Of a DNA stretch of 64,000 nucleotides, positions 50,863 to 60,073 are shown piece by piece. Origin of the DNA: Diacronema lutheri (taxonomy: Eukaryota; Haptophyta; Pavlovophyceae; Pavlovales; Pavlovaceae); NCBI GenBank assembly GCA_019448385.1, contig JAGTXO010000005.1, forward strand, positions 806,001-870,000, in the 5' to 3' direction. How positions within the stretch are numbered: the first letter of the stretch is position 1; every line of letters starts with the position of its first letter. A program made the position numbers and the translations under genes. The notes below the pieces were generated by a model. It searched no databases. It saw nothing but the letters and a program-made list of their open reading frames with translations, and was not told the DNA's origin.

Positions 50863-52041
50863 TCAGGCCGCTGAGAGCGGCGGGCGGCGGCCGTCGGCGG
50901 GATACGGCGGCGCGAGTGCGCTCAGCTCGACGGGGTGCCCTACGAGCGTGCGCTGCAAGGTCGCCACCTGCCGCCAACCGCGCGCAACATTTGCGTCCGC
51001 GTCCAGCTCCGCCTTCGTGGGCACGTCGGCGGGCCGAGCGGCATTCGACTCGTCGGATGCACCTTCTGGCCCGAGCGCACGCGCGTCATGGCCGCGCGCG
51101 AGCGCGACGACCGCGTGCGTGATCGCGCCGCGCAGCCGCTCCGCCGCCTCGGCGTGCTCGCCGCGCTCGACGAGACGGAGCGCAAGCGCAGCTTCGCCGC
51201 CACCGCCGCCGCCGCCGCCGGCCAGGCGTTCGTGCTGCTCGTCGGCGGACGGAGCGTCGGCGGCGGCGTCGGGCGTCGCGGCCGCGCGCGCCACGTCGTC
51301 CGCCGCGCACTGGCACAGCGCCTCGCGCGCGGCGCACGCGGCGACGCTCGCGCTCACCGCGGCGCCGACCGGCGCGCCGTCCATGCCGGCATTGTCGCCA
51401 GCACCTACGAGCTGGCGCGCGTGTACCGCGAGCGCCTGCAAGCGTTGCGTGCGCTCCGCGGCGAAGAGGGAGAGGAGGAGCTGCGCGGCCGAGCGCGCTG
51501 CGGCGCCGAGCCCGCGTGCGCCATCCGCGCCGGCCGAGCCGAGCGCGCGCAGCGTGGCAGACGCGTCGCCGTCATTGGCCGCGCACGCGGCTGCGCGCAG
51601 CGCGGCGGCGGCGGGCAGCGCGGCGGCGGCTTCGGCGGCGGTCGAGATGGCCGGCGCGCCTGCGCCGTCCGCGCCGTCCGCCGCGAGCTCGGCGAGGGCT
51701 GCGAATTGCACGGCCGCGCCGTCGAGGTCGCCCGCGATAATCCGCGCGATCGCGCAGCGCGGCGCGCGGCGGCGGCGCGCTGGCCACGGAGGGGAAGCCT
51801 GCGTCGAGCGCTCCGGCGAGCGCGGCACGCGCGTCGGCGCACGTGCCAACGGGGGCGTCGGCGTCGAGCGCGCGCGCGGCGCGGCGCGCGACGTCGGCGG
51901 CGCGCGCAGCCGAGCGCGTCCGAGCGGCGCGCGGACTCTAAGCCGAGCGTCTCGGCACACGCCGTGCACACCTCGGCGATGCGCGCGAGCTCGGCGCGCA
52001 TCGCCGACGCACCGTGCGCGCCGGGCGCGTCGGCTTGACAT
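50863..52041 (-). CDS. Alanine-rich open reading frame inside the hAT element, gene model uncertain
   Basis: The 3' two thirds (to stop 50863) is a long Ala-rich helical frame: 'AVQFAALAELAADG', 'RTQRLQALAVHARQLVGAGD', 'ALRLVERGEHAEAAERL', 'KAELDADANVARGWRQ'. At the 5' end a different frame from ATG 52001 looks more protein-like ('ELARIAEVCTACAETLGLES'), and the sense seems to change frame twice between 51780 and 51910, either by short introns or by errors in GCC-rich sequence. No family recognised. It could be captured host sequence or non-coding. Confidence 0.35.
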   Translation of the reverse strand: MSSRRARRARCVGDARRARAHRRGVHGVCRDARLRVRAPLGRARLRAPPTSRAAPRARSTPTPPLARAPTRVPRSPERSTQASPPWPARRRRAPRCAIARIIAGDLDGAAVQFAALAELAADGADGAGAPAISTAAEAAAALPAAAALRAAACAANDGDASATLRALGSAGADGARGLGAAARSAAQLLLSLFAAERTQRLQALAVHARQLVGAGDNAGMDGAPVGAAVSASVAACAAREALCQCAADDVARAAATPDAAADAPSADEQHERLAGGGGGGGGEAALALRLVERGEHAEAAERLRGAITHAVVALARGHDARALGPEGASDESNAARPADVPTKAELDADANVARGWRQVATLQRTLVGHPVELSALAPPYPADGRRPPLSAA

Positions 52042-52382
52042 GGAAGCCTGCGGCGTTGTGGGCGGCGCTTGCCGCCGGCGCAGCGACGGCGGTCGGATCG
52101 CGGTGCGGGGTAGGTGCGTGGGGGTGTCCACCCCTACCGCGTCATGCCGCGTCCTTGCCGCTACAGTCGTCCCGGCGTGCACAGGGTTAGCGCTCTGCCT
52201 GCGGACGTGCGCTGCGCGCTCTCTGCCGCTCACTACGTTCGTTGCCCCGCGGCCAAGTTCCCGCCCATCGCAGAAATGAAAGTGTCCTTAGCCACACTTA
52301 CTTTGATGAGATTTGAGACGACGACGCATCCGACTGGACAGCGGGAACAGGAGCACGTGCGCAGAGCGAGGAGTCACCGAAT

Positions 52383-55063
52383 CTAACTAATGACAATGCT
52401 CGGGGGGGGGGGGGGGGGGGGGGGGTTTCCGATCTCGGGGTAGGTGCGTCGCATGTAGCACATGAAGCGCTTGTTCATGCGTAGGATGACAAGCCTTTCG
52501 AGCTCCTCGTGGCCAAGGAGCGAGTTGCCGTCCGTCAGCACGGTGTTGGCGCACGACAGCATGCGCTCGCAGAAGCTCTCAGCCATGAGCGAGCCGACCT
52601 GGCCCCACGAGCGGCTCGCCATCAGCGGAATGTAGCCAAAGGTCGGATGCTTGTCGATGGTGCCGTTGTTGAGCAGCTTGCCGCGGTAGAATCTGCCGAG
52701 CGGCAGGCCGACGAGATCGTCGACCACATCGGGGCGCTGCGGAATCTCGCAGCCGGGAAACTCGACGGCGAGGTTGATTTGCGTGCGCAGCCAGGCATCG
52801 GCCTGCGTCGTCACCCGCTCGCGCAGCGCGTGCTCGAGCGCGGCGTGGTTGGTCTGCTCGTCGGACAGCTGCGCCTGCGCGAGCGGCGTCCAACTACTCT
52901 CGAGCGCATCTGGCGCGCCGCGCGTTGGCGTGAGCGGCACGCTCGCGGCTGCTGGGAAGGCAGCAGCTGCTGGAAGGGGCGAAGCAGCGGCAGCGGCCGC
53001 TTCCGCGTTAAACCTGTCGACCTGCTTCTCGAACTTGATCATCTCATTGATGAGGAGCGCGCGCGCAGCTTTTCGCTCGCTGACGGAGAAATGACTGCAG
53101 CCCTTGGTGCGCACGTCCAGCACAGTGGCGAGCTGCTCGCGCGGCGTGATGGTGATCCGCGCGTCGGAGACTGGCTCCTCGATGTCCTTGCCGCAAAACC
53201 GGCGCTGAAATTCGACGAGTGCGCGCTTCAGGCACTCCCTGCCAAGCGGCGTCATGTCCGCGACGTCGCACATCTCGCGCGCGTGCTCAACCGAAGAACC
53301 GGCAGACACCTTGTCCCTCTTGATGATCGCAACTGCGCGACGGGCGACAAAAGCGCACGCCAGGTGGTCAAGCCAGCACGCAAACGCCCGGGGCGCAATC
53401 AGCGCGCGCGCACGCTGGTTGCTTTTCAGCGCTGCCTCGAGCTTGAGAAGCACGAGGGGGACGTACGGGCCCACACACATCTTCTCCTTCTGCGCGAGCG
53501 TGGTCAGGTGCTTGGTCTGGTTGAGGACGGCTTCGAACTCGCGAGCAGTCTGCCACTGTACGTCAGTCAGCTGCGGGCACGTGTCCTTGACCTGGTCAAA
53601 CTGGCTCATGTGCGTCGCGAGCGGGCGCTCCATCCGCACGACTGAGTTGAGGAGCATGAGGCGTGAGGCGACTCGCGTCGTGTTGAGGTCGACCGCCAGC
53701 TTGATTTCGGGCGCCTAAAGGGATAGTAAGGGGCAATTCGTCGCAAATCAATTCACGCCGCACACGTCGCGTCGCGCGCGCGGCCTTTGCTGGGAGCGCG
53801 CCGCACCTTCAGTACGCGCGCCATGTCGTGGAGGACCGAGAGGCGGCTGCTGTAGCTGAACCACACGGCGAGCATGTGAATCCGGTTGATGAGCACCTGC
53901 CCCTCCTTAAAGGGATTGACGACTCTGCCCTTCTTGGAGCGCACGAGGTCGCCGATGGCCGACTTGCCAACCTTCTCGCCGTCGTGCATCAGGCACACGT
54001 TGCTGTCGAGGACGTCGAGCTCGTTGCCAACTCCTGCAGCTGCTCGGTCGGACGTGACGACGCCAATGAGCTCGCTGAGCTCGATTCCGGCGAGCGCCTC
54101 GATGCGCGACTGCAGCGTGTCCGCGACGGTCGCGTTGGTGTTGTCCCTGTCGTGCCGGACGAACACGATCGCGACGACCATGTTGCTGTCGAAGTCGGGC
54201 GGGATGAACTGCAAGCCGGCCGCCTGATACTTGGCGTGGTTGGCGAGAGTGCCGCCGTCGTGGATGAGCTGCATGAACAAATTGCCCTTAGCCTCCGCGT
54301 GCATCTTCTTAACAAGGAAGATGAGGTACGCTTCGAAGCACGCGAACTCGGCGTTCACGTAGTCGGTGAGCTGCTTGGACGTGAGCAAGGCAGGTTTGTG
54401 CTCGTCGGTACTGAACAGCGAGAGCATCGTCTTATACTCCTCGGCGTCGAACGTGCGCTTCGAGATGAGCTGCGGCGTGTATATGTAGAATCGCGCCTGC
54501 CCCGCGAGCTGCTTGCGCGCGCGGTCCGCCGCAAAGTGCGCGTCAAGCTTTCCCTGGGAGCGCTTGCCGTGCGCGGTGAGGCTGGAGACAGCCGCGCCGT
54601 CCGCACGTGCGCCCGCGCTCCCGAGCGCCTCCATGTCCGACGTGAGCCTCGCTCTCTTGGCGTCAAAGCGCGCTGCGCCCGCCGCGCCCCCGTCCGTCGT
54701 GGCCGAGTGGAACTCACGCAGGTGCTGACCGGCGGCCGAGGTGAAGAGGCGATTGTTCTTCTTGTCAATCGAGCAACGCAAGATTGTGTTGCACCTCTTG
54801 TCGAGCCCGACGACCACGTTGCAAATGCAATTGCCCACTTTGTGCCACGACTTTGGCGCATCGTCGGCGAGCAGGTTGACGTCGTCCCACACCTTGGATT
54901 TGACGCCCGGCGGCGGCGCATGGACGTAGAGCGATGGGACGGGTACACCATTGCGCTCGGGCAGCGGCGCATCCGCCGCTGCCGCCGGCGCTGTCGCCGC
55001 CGCCGCCGTCGCCGCCGCCGCCGCTGCCGGCGCTGCGGCCCGCCCGATGAGGTGAGCGCGCAT
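52383..55063 (-). CDS. hAT transposase with BED-type zinc finger
   Basis: Two exons, 55063-53807 and 53714-52383, 863 codons with a GT-AG intron (92 bases). A BED-like finger 'CNVVVGLDKRCNTILRC' with 'HLREFH' lies at about residues 95-135 after an Ala-rich leader. 'FMQLIHDGGTLANHA' and 'HDGEKVGKSAIGDLV' are in the RNase-H-like region; the junction reads 'LHDMARVLK' plus 'APEIKLAVDLNTTRVASRL', like the hAT 'TRW.S' motif with Trp changed. The C-terminal dimerisation region is clear: 'IPLMASRSWGQVGSLMAES' and 'ANTVLTDGNSLLGHEELERL'. The frame ends by reading through a G24 tract as poly-Pro. An odd, perhaps inactive member because the usual catalytic wording is weak. Confidence 0.75.
52402..52425. 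repeat. G homopolymer (24) at the 3' end of the hAT transposase frame
   Basis: Twenty-four consecutive G on the plus strand; on the minus strand they would be read as eight prolines just before the stop of the transposase. Confidence 0.9.
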
Positions 55064-55252
55064 CGTCGCTTTCGTCGCGACTTCGTCGCGACCGTCGCGC
55101 TGCAAGTGACGAAATCGTCGTCGTCGCCACCGTCACTGTCTCACGCTGTGACGGGCAGTCGCGACCGTCACTGGACGCGAGCAGCGAAGATCGTCGCGAA
55201 GATTTTAGTGACTGGAGAACGCTGAAAATTTTTGGAGACGACGGTCTTCATC

Positions 55253-58108
55253 ATGGGAGAAAGAAAGCGCACGCGGGACAGGAGGGCTGCGGACTTCCGC
55301 ATCAAGGCGGGTACCTGCGAGCGGCGCCGCATGACGCCCGAGGAGGTGGCCGCTCGCTTTTGCGAGATTGACCGCCGGACGATGACGCTGTTTGGCACAT
55401 GCACATCCGCGCAGCTCGAGCTCGACGAGCTGCATGCTTTTCCTAGCACGCCGATCGTTGGGAGCGCGCCCCTGCCCGAGCCGACGGTGACGCTGGTCGC
55501 CTACGCGGCATGGCGCCGTCGCCACGAGGTCGTCCGCCAGCTGCTGCGCGGCGGCGCCGACCCGACCGTGCGGCACCCGGGAGGGAGCGTGCTCGGCACG
55601 GGCACGGCGGACGAGGCGAACACGCGCGCGCTGCTCGCGCAGCTCTCGCGCGTGTCAACCGCCGCGGTGGTCTTCGTGGTCGTCGAGATGGTGCGGCTGC
55701 GCTTCGTCACAGCGCGCGAGGCCACGCTGCGCGCCGGGCCGCTCCCGCCGTGCGCCGTGTGCGGCGGGTGCGCGTACGCGCTCGTGCTCGATCCATGCGG
55801 TTGCGTCTGCTGCGAACCGTGCGTCTGGCGGCGGATGAACGCTGAGATGCTGCGCGAGGGCGAGATGAGCTGCCCAGCGTGCTTCGTACACCTGCGCGCG
55901 CACGCGCTCAGCACGTGCGCCGCCACCCACGCCGCCAACGGCTCGTTGCCGCCGGCGGACGACTGGCTGTGCGACGCATGCGGCTACGAGAACCGCTTCA
56001 GGCGCGCAAACTGCCGCAACTGCGGCAACTGCCGCTCGTGCGGCGGCGTGGCGCTCGGCCGAGCGCTCACGGGGCCTGTCGCTCCACCGTGCATCGCGCC
56101 GCGCTCCGCGCTGCTCGCGCTCACGGCCGTCGCGGCGTGCGCGCCCGGCGCGGCGCGCCTCGTCGCTGTGGTGTGCGCACCTTCGGCGCGCGCGCGCTCT
56201 CGGCCGCTGCCCGCGCTGCTCGCGCTCGGCGGCACGCTTGCGCTCGCGGGCATCGTGCGCGCGCTTGCGCCCAGTTCGCGCCGCACGTCCGCTGCGCCCG
56301 TCGCGAGGCCGGCGCGGCCGGCGCCAGGTGGCGTAGGTGCCGCGCACTCGGCGTCCGAAGGGGCGCGGGACGAGGCGGAGACAGACCTTGTCCCGGCGGT
56401 GGGCGAGGTGGCGGTCAGCCTGACTGTGACGAGCGCGCGCAGGACGGGCGAGGCCATCGGCCTGATCATCGGCGACTTGTGCGCGCCGCTCGAGCTCGCG
56501 TCGCTCGAGCCGAGTGCGCGCGCCGCCGTCTGCGCATCGCTCGTCGAGCAGGGCGCGCGCGTCGCCGTGGAGGGCCTCCTGACGCTCGTCGAAGTGTCCG
56601 TCGGCACTGCGACCGAGGATGTGCCCGTATGCACGGTTGGCGAGCTCGACGGCGTAGAGGGCGCGCCTGGCCTGGCCATCGATCCGCTGACCGCAGCCGA
56701 CGAGCAGCAGGGCGAGCAGCAGGGCGAACAGCAGGGCGAGCAGCATCTCGGCGAGAGCGGCGCGCAGCTCGGCGGGGCGAGTGCGCGCGTGCAGCACGGC
56801 GTGCGCGTGATGCGGGTGTTGCGCAAGCTCGAGGCGGGCTCGCAGCTGCGCGCCGTCGGCGTGCTGAGCGTGTCCGATGGCCAGCTCGAGGTCGCCGCGC
56901 GCGTCGTGTTCCGGTACCGCGCGCGCAAGCCGCCGCCCGTCTGGCAAGGCCGGGCGCCCGGCGCCGACGGCGAGTCGCGCGCGCGGCGCCGAGGACGCTT
57001 CGAGCCAAAGCCGCCGAACGTCGCCGCCGCCGAGCGCGCCAGGCGGCTCGACGCCAGTGGCCAGCGCGACGAGCTGCGTGCGGCCGCGGCTGCCGGCGAC
57101 GCTGTGAGGATTAGCGCGCTCGCCGCCGCCGGCGTGGACGTGTGCCGGCTGCGTGACGCCTACGGCGCGCCGGCGATTGTCGTGGCCGCGCTGCACGACC
57201 GAGCCGAGCTGGTCGAGCGGCTGCTCTGCGCGTGGCGCGCGGATCCGAACGAGGCGAGCTCGTGCGGCGCCACCGCGGCAACCGTCGCCGCCGCGCGCAA
57301 CCATGGCGATGTCCTCGACGTGCTGCGCGCGCACGGCGCTGACCTCGAGCGCGCCGGCAGCGCGGGCCTTTCAGCAACGCAGCTCGTGACATATGGTGCG
57401 CCTTGGAACAAATCGCCGCCCGCCACCGAGCGCGAGGACGCTGTTGTGGTGGAGGCGCCGGTGGGCTGCTCGCCCGCCAGTGCGGAGGGCACGCCCGTCT
57501 TGACTGTGCCGATCCCGCTGAGCGGCGCGCCGCCGACCCTGCACCGGCTCGTGCCGCGCGAGAGTTCGCACGCCGGCGCGGGCAGCTGCGTGATCGACGG
57601 CGGCTTCGAGCCCGCCCTGCTCGAACAGCTCGACGCCGCGTTTCGCGCGGTGCCGCTCGAGCCGCGCTGCAAGGAGTCAGCGCACAACGACCGTGCCTAC
57701 CTGCCGGACGCGGAGGGCTGGGTCACGGCCGCGCTGCGCCGCGCCGTCGCCGCGTTTGGCGACGCCGCGCCGTGCCGCCAGGGCGCCATGGTGCAGATGC
57801 GCTTCTTGCTGTACGCCGAGGCGGGAGGCGGGCTGCCGCCGCACATTGACCTCGTACGCACCGACGAGAGCGGCCAGCGCTCGAGCCACACGTTCATCCT
57901 CTACTTGACCGGCTGCGAGGAGGGCGGTGAGACGCAGCTGCTTTCGCACGTCGGCGTAGCGCGCGAATCGCGCCCGCCGCGCGTGCTCGCGTCCGTCACG
58001 CCGGTGCGAGGCAGGCTTCTCCTCTTCCCGCACATGTGCCCGCACCTCGCGCGCCCGGTGGTCGCCGTCGGCCTGCCAAAGTTGCTGCTGCGCGGCGAAA
58101 TGTACTGA
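55253..58108 (+). CDS. Multidomain protein: ankyrin, RING-like finger, RanBP2 finger, ankyrin, C-terminal 2OG-Fe(II) oxygenase
   Basis: One frame of 951 residues from ATG 55253. Order: ankyrin-like 'RHEVVRQLLRGGADPTVR' (about 83-105); cysteine-rich RING-like block with 'CAVCGG', 'CGCVCCEPC', 'CPAC' (about 167-210); RanBP2-type finger 'WLCDACGYENRFRRANCRNC' (238-262); hydrophobic helix 'LPALLALGGTLALAGIVRAL' (317-336); an unassigned beta-rich region with a 'GEQQ' repeat; ankyrin repeats (603-702) with 'LRAAAAAGDAVRISALAAAG'; and a prolyl-4-hydroxylase-like domain (763-951) with 'PPHIDLVR' (His863, Asp865), 'GGETQLLSH', 'FPHMCPHLARPV' (distal His 927 or 931) and a basic residue near the end. 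It may be a membrane-bound, ubiquitin-linked hydroxylase. Its ATG is 20 bases from the hAT end. Confidence 0.78.
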   Translation: MGERKRTRDRRAADFRIKAGTCERRRMTPEEVAARFCEIDRRTMTLFGTCTSAQLELDELHAFPSTPIVGSAPLPEPTVTLVAYAAWRRRHEVVRQLLRGGADPTVRHPGGSVLGTGTADEANTRALLAQLSRVSTAAVVFVVVEMVRLRFVTAREATLRAGPLPPCAVCGGCAYALVLDPCGCVCCEPCVWRRMNAEMLREGEMSCPACFVHLRAHALSTCAATHAANGSLPPADDWLCDACGYENRFRRANCRNCGNCRSCGGVALGRALTGPVAPPCIAPRSALLALTAVAACAPGAARLVAVVCAPSARARSRPLPALLALGGTLALAGIVRALAPSSRRTSAAPVARPARPAPGGVGAAHSASEGARDEAETDLVPAVGEVAVSLTVTSARRTGEAIGLIIGDLCAPLELASLEPSARAAVCASLVEQGARVAVEGLLTLVEVSVGTATEDVPVCTVGELDGVEGAPGLAIDPLTAADEQQGEQQGEQQGEQHLGESGAQLGGASARVQHGVRVMRVLRKLEAGSQLRAVGVLSVSDGQLEVAARVVFRYRARKPPPVWQGRAPGADGESRARRRGRFEPKPPNVAAAERARRLDASGQRDELRAAAAAGDAVRISALAAAGVDVCRLRDAYGAPAIVVAALHDRAELVERLLCAWRADPNEASSCGATAATVAAARNHGDVLDVLRAHGADLERAGSAGLSATQLVTYGAPWNKSPPATEREDAVVVEAPVGCSPASAEGTPVLTVPIPLSGAPPTLHRLVPRESSHAGAGSCVIDGGFEPALLEQLDAAFRAVPLEPRCKESAHNDRAYLPDAEGWVTAALRRAVAAFGDAAPCRQGAMVQMRFLLYAEAGGGLPPHIDLVRTDESGQRSSHTFILYLTGCEEGGETQLLSHVGVARESRPPRVLASVTPVRGRLLLFPHMCPHLARPVVAVGLPKLLLRGEMY

Positions 58109-58147
58109 GCACAAAATTGAAAATTCTTGTCCTGCCATCGTGTGATC

Positions 58148-58997
58148 ATGAGGCCGATGCGGACGGCGATCCAGACTTGCCGTGCGCCAGCGCACGTCGT
58201 GCCGCGGCTGCGCGAGCGCGCCGGATGTGGCGCGGTCGTCATGGCCGCAGAAACGAGCCGGCGCAGCACACTCGTCTCGTTGGCTTTGGCGTCCGCCAGT
58301 GTGCTCGGCCCGCCGGGTGCAGAGCGCGCGTCGGCGTTTGGCCTGTCGTCGCTGCGGCAGCTTGACCGCTCGATTGAGCAAATCTTTCAAAAGAACACGC
58401 CGAGCGTCGTCTTCATCTCGACGTACACGCAGGCGCGATCGACATTTGACCTCAATTCCATGATCGAGGTGCCGCAAGGCACGGGCAGCGGCATCGTGTG
58501 GGACGCGGACGGCCACGTTGTCACAAACTACCACGTCATCCGTGCCGCACAGGAGGCAAAGGTGACCGTCACCAGGGAGGGCGGCATGCGGCAAGTGTAC
58601 GACGCGCGGCTCGTTGGTGCAAACCCCGACAAGGACGTCGCGGTCCTGCAGCTCCTTCCTCTCCGCGGCGAGTCTGCCGTGCGCACGACTCCTGTGCGTG
58701 TGGGCAGCTCCAACAGCTTGCACGTCGGCCAGGTCGTCTTCGCCATCGGTGCGCGTCGCGGTCGGGAGTGGCGCGGCGATGCGCGGGAAGCGATTTGCCT
58801 TGGCATGGCGTTGCGCGCACCTGCCACCGCGCGCGTGCGCCCGCTCACGGCCCGGGCCTGCGTGCCTATGTGCGGTGCGGCACTTGTCGCGCGACGCAGG
58901 CAACCCGTTTGGCCTTGACCACACGCTGACGATGGGCGTGGTTTCGGGCCTCGGGCGCGAGATGCTCTCGCCCTCGCGTCGGCCGATCACCAACGTG

Positions 58998-59029
<32 letters not shown>

Positions 59030-59346
59030 CTCTGGCGGCGTGCTCCTTGACATTGAGGGCAGGCTCATCGGAATGGCGCGCGCGCACGCGCCCGGGCAGC
59101 ACGCCCGTCCGCGCCGCCCCTCGCGCGCGCGCGCGCGCGCGGGCGCGCGTGCCGCTCTCGGCGTGCTTGCTTCCACGTGGCCCTGCCGCGTGCACGTGAC
59201 CCGGCGTGACGCGCCGCCTGACTGTGACCCGGCGTGACGCGCCGCCTGACTGTGACCCGGCGTGACGCGCCGCCTGACTGTGACCCGGCGTGACGCGCCG
59301 CCTGACTGTGATCGACGCGCGTGCCATGCGCGCGCGGGAATGCGAC

Positions 59347-59381
<35 letters not shown>

Positions 59382-59986
59382 CTCCGTCCCACCCACCCCA
59401 CCGCTGAATCCTGTGCGCGCAGAACACCGCCATCTACTCCACGTCGGGCACGTCCGCCGGCATCGGCTTCGCCATCCCCGCCGACACGCTCGGCGTGCAG
59501 GTGCGCTCCATCCTGAGCAGAGGCTTGGCGACGCGCGCCGTGCTCGGCATCGCCGTGCTCGCCGGCGCGCAGCTGCGCGCGCTGGGCATCGAGGGTGGCG
59601 TGCTCGTGCTCACCGTGCCGCCAAACTCGGAGGCGGCGCTTGGCGGGTTGCGCGGCAGCGTGCGCGATGCGTCCGGCGCGGTCGACATTGGCGACGTGAT
59701 CGTCGAGTGCGACGGCGCAGCGATCAACTCAGAGACCGACTTGTTCAGGGCGCTCGACTCGCACCAGCCAGGCGACGTCGTTAAGGTCGTCGTGCTGCGC
59801 GGTCTGCAAAACATTTTGCCGGAGTCGGCCACAGGCCTGGCCGCGCCGAGGCCGAGTGGCCCTGCCGACGCCAAGCCGCCCGCGATTGAGCGCAAGGAGC
59901 TGCGCGTCAAGCTCTCGGCGGTGGACATCCCCGTTCCGCTTGCGGGCACGGTCGGCAACCCCGCCGCCAGCCTCGGGCTCCCGTGA
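58148..59986 (+). CDS. Plastid (probably thylakoid-lumen) HtrA/Deg1-type serine protease
   Basis: Three exons, 58148-58748, 58900-59075 and 59423-59986, 447 codons; intron 1 GT-AG, intron 2 GC-AG. Catalytic triad: His in '[11 protein letters not shown]', Asp in '[11 protein letters not shown]', Ser in '[11 protein letters not shown]'. The junctions restore '[20 protein letters not shown]' and '[20 protein letters not shown]', the standard Deg1 wording. A PDZ domain follows ('[18 protein letters not shown]', '[10 protein letters not shown]'). The N-terminus has a plastid-type leader, then '[16 protein letters not shown]' and 'ASAFGLSSL', a twin-arginine thylakoid signal with cleavage before Phe. 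Deg1 removes damaged photosystem proteins in the lumen. Confidence 0.92.
59196..59307. repeat. 28-base tandem repeat, four copies, inside an intron
   Basis: The unit GTGACCCGGCGTGACGCGCC plus GCCTGACT occurs at 59196, 59224, 59252 and 59280 without variation, with a partial fifth copy after 59307. It is followed by a C31 run (59348-59378). All of it lies in the GC-AG intron of the HtrA gene. Confidence 0.92.
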
Positions 59987-59996
59987 TTTGAAGGCT

Positions 59997-60073
59997 AGCG
60001 GATGACTTCCGCGAGCTCACAAGTAGGGCGGGTGTGCGGCGGGGCGAGCGGATGACACCGCGAGTTCACAGGT
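59997..60073. repeat. Direct repeat between convergent HtrA and PpnP genes
   Basis: AGCGGATGAC followed by a CCGCGAG.TCACA-like block occurs at about 59997-60022 and again at 60049-60073. The second copy includes the PpnP stop codon, so the stop region was duplicated into the intergenic gap. Confidence 0.65.

Larger units (their letters stand above)
50297..55232 (-). mobile_element. hAT-superfamily DNA transposon, 4.9 kb
   Basis: Ends are marked by an exact 19-base inverted repeat, AAAATTTTCAGCGTTCTCC at 50297-50315 and its complement at 55214-55232. About 150 bases inside each end are dense in GTGACG and GTCGCGA motifs, including a shared block near 50425-50445 and 55183-55200 (GCGAAGATCGTCGCG), as expected of subterminal transposase sites. 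The transposase gene (minus strand) starts 150 bases from the right end. The left 2 kb holds an alanine-rich open frame of unknown meaning. An exact 8-base target duplication was not found. Confidence 0.72.

Noticed and set aside
50289-55241. 8-base target duplication around the hAT element
   Set aside because: Flanks are both GA-rich but no exact 8-base match exists with the defined ends.
59196-59307. CRISPR-like array
   Set aside because: Units are head to tail without spacers and lie in an intron; a simple tandem repeat.
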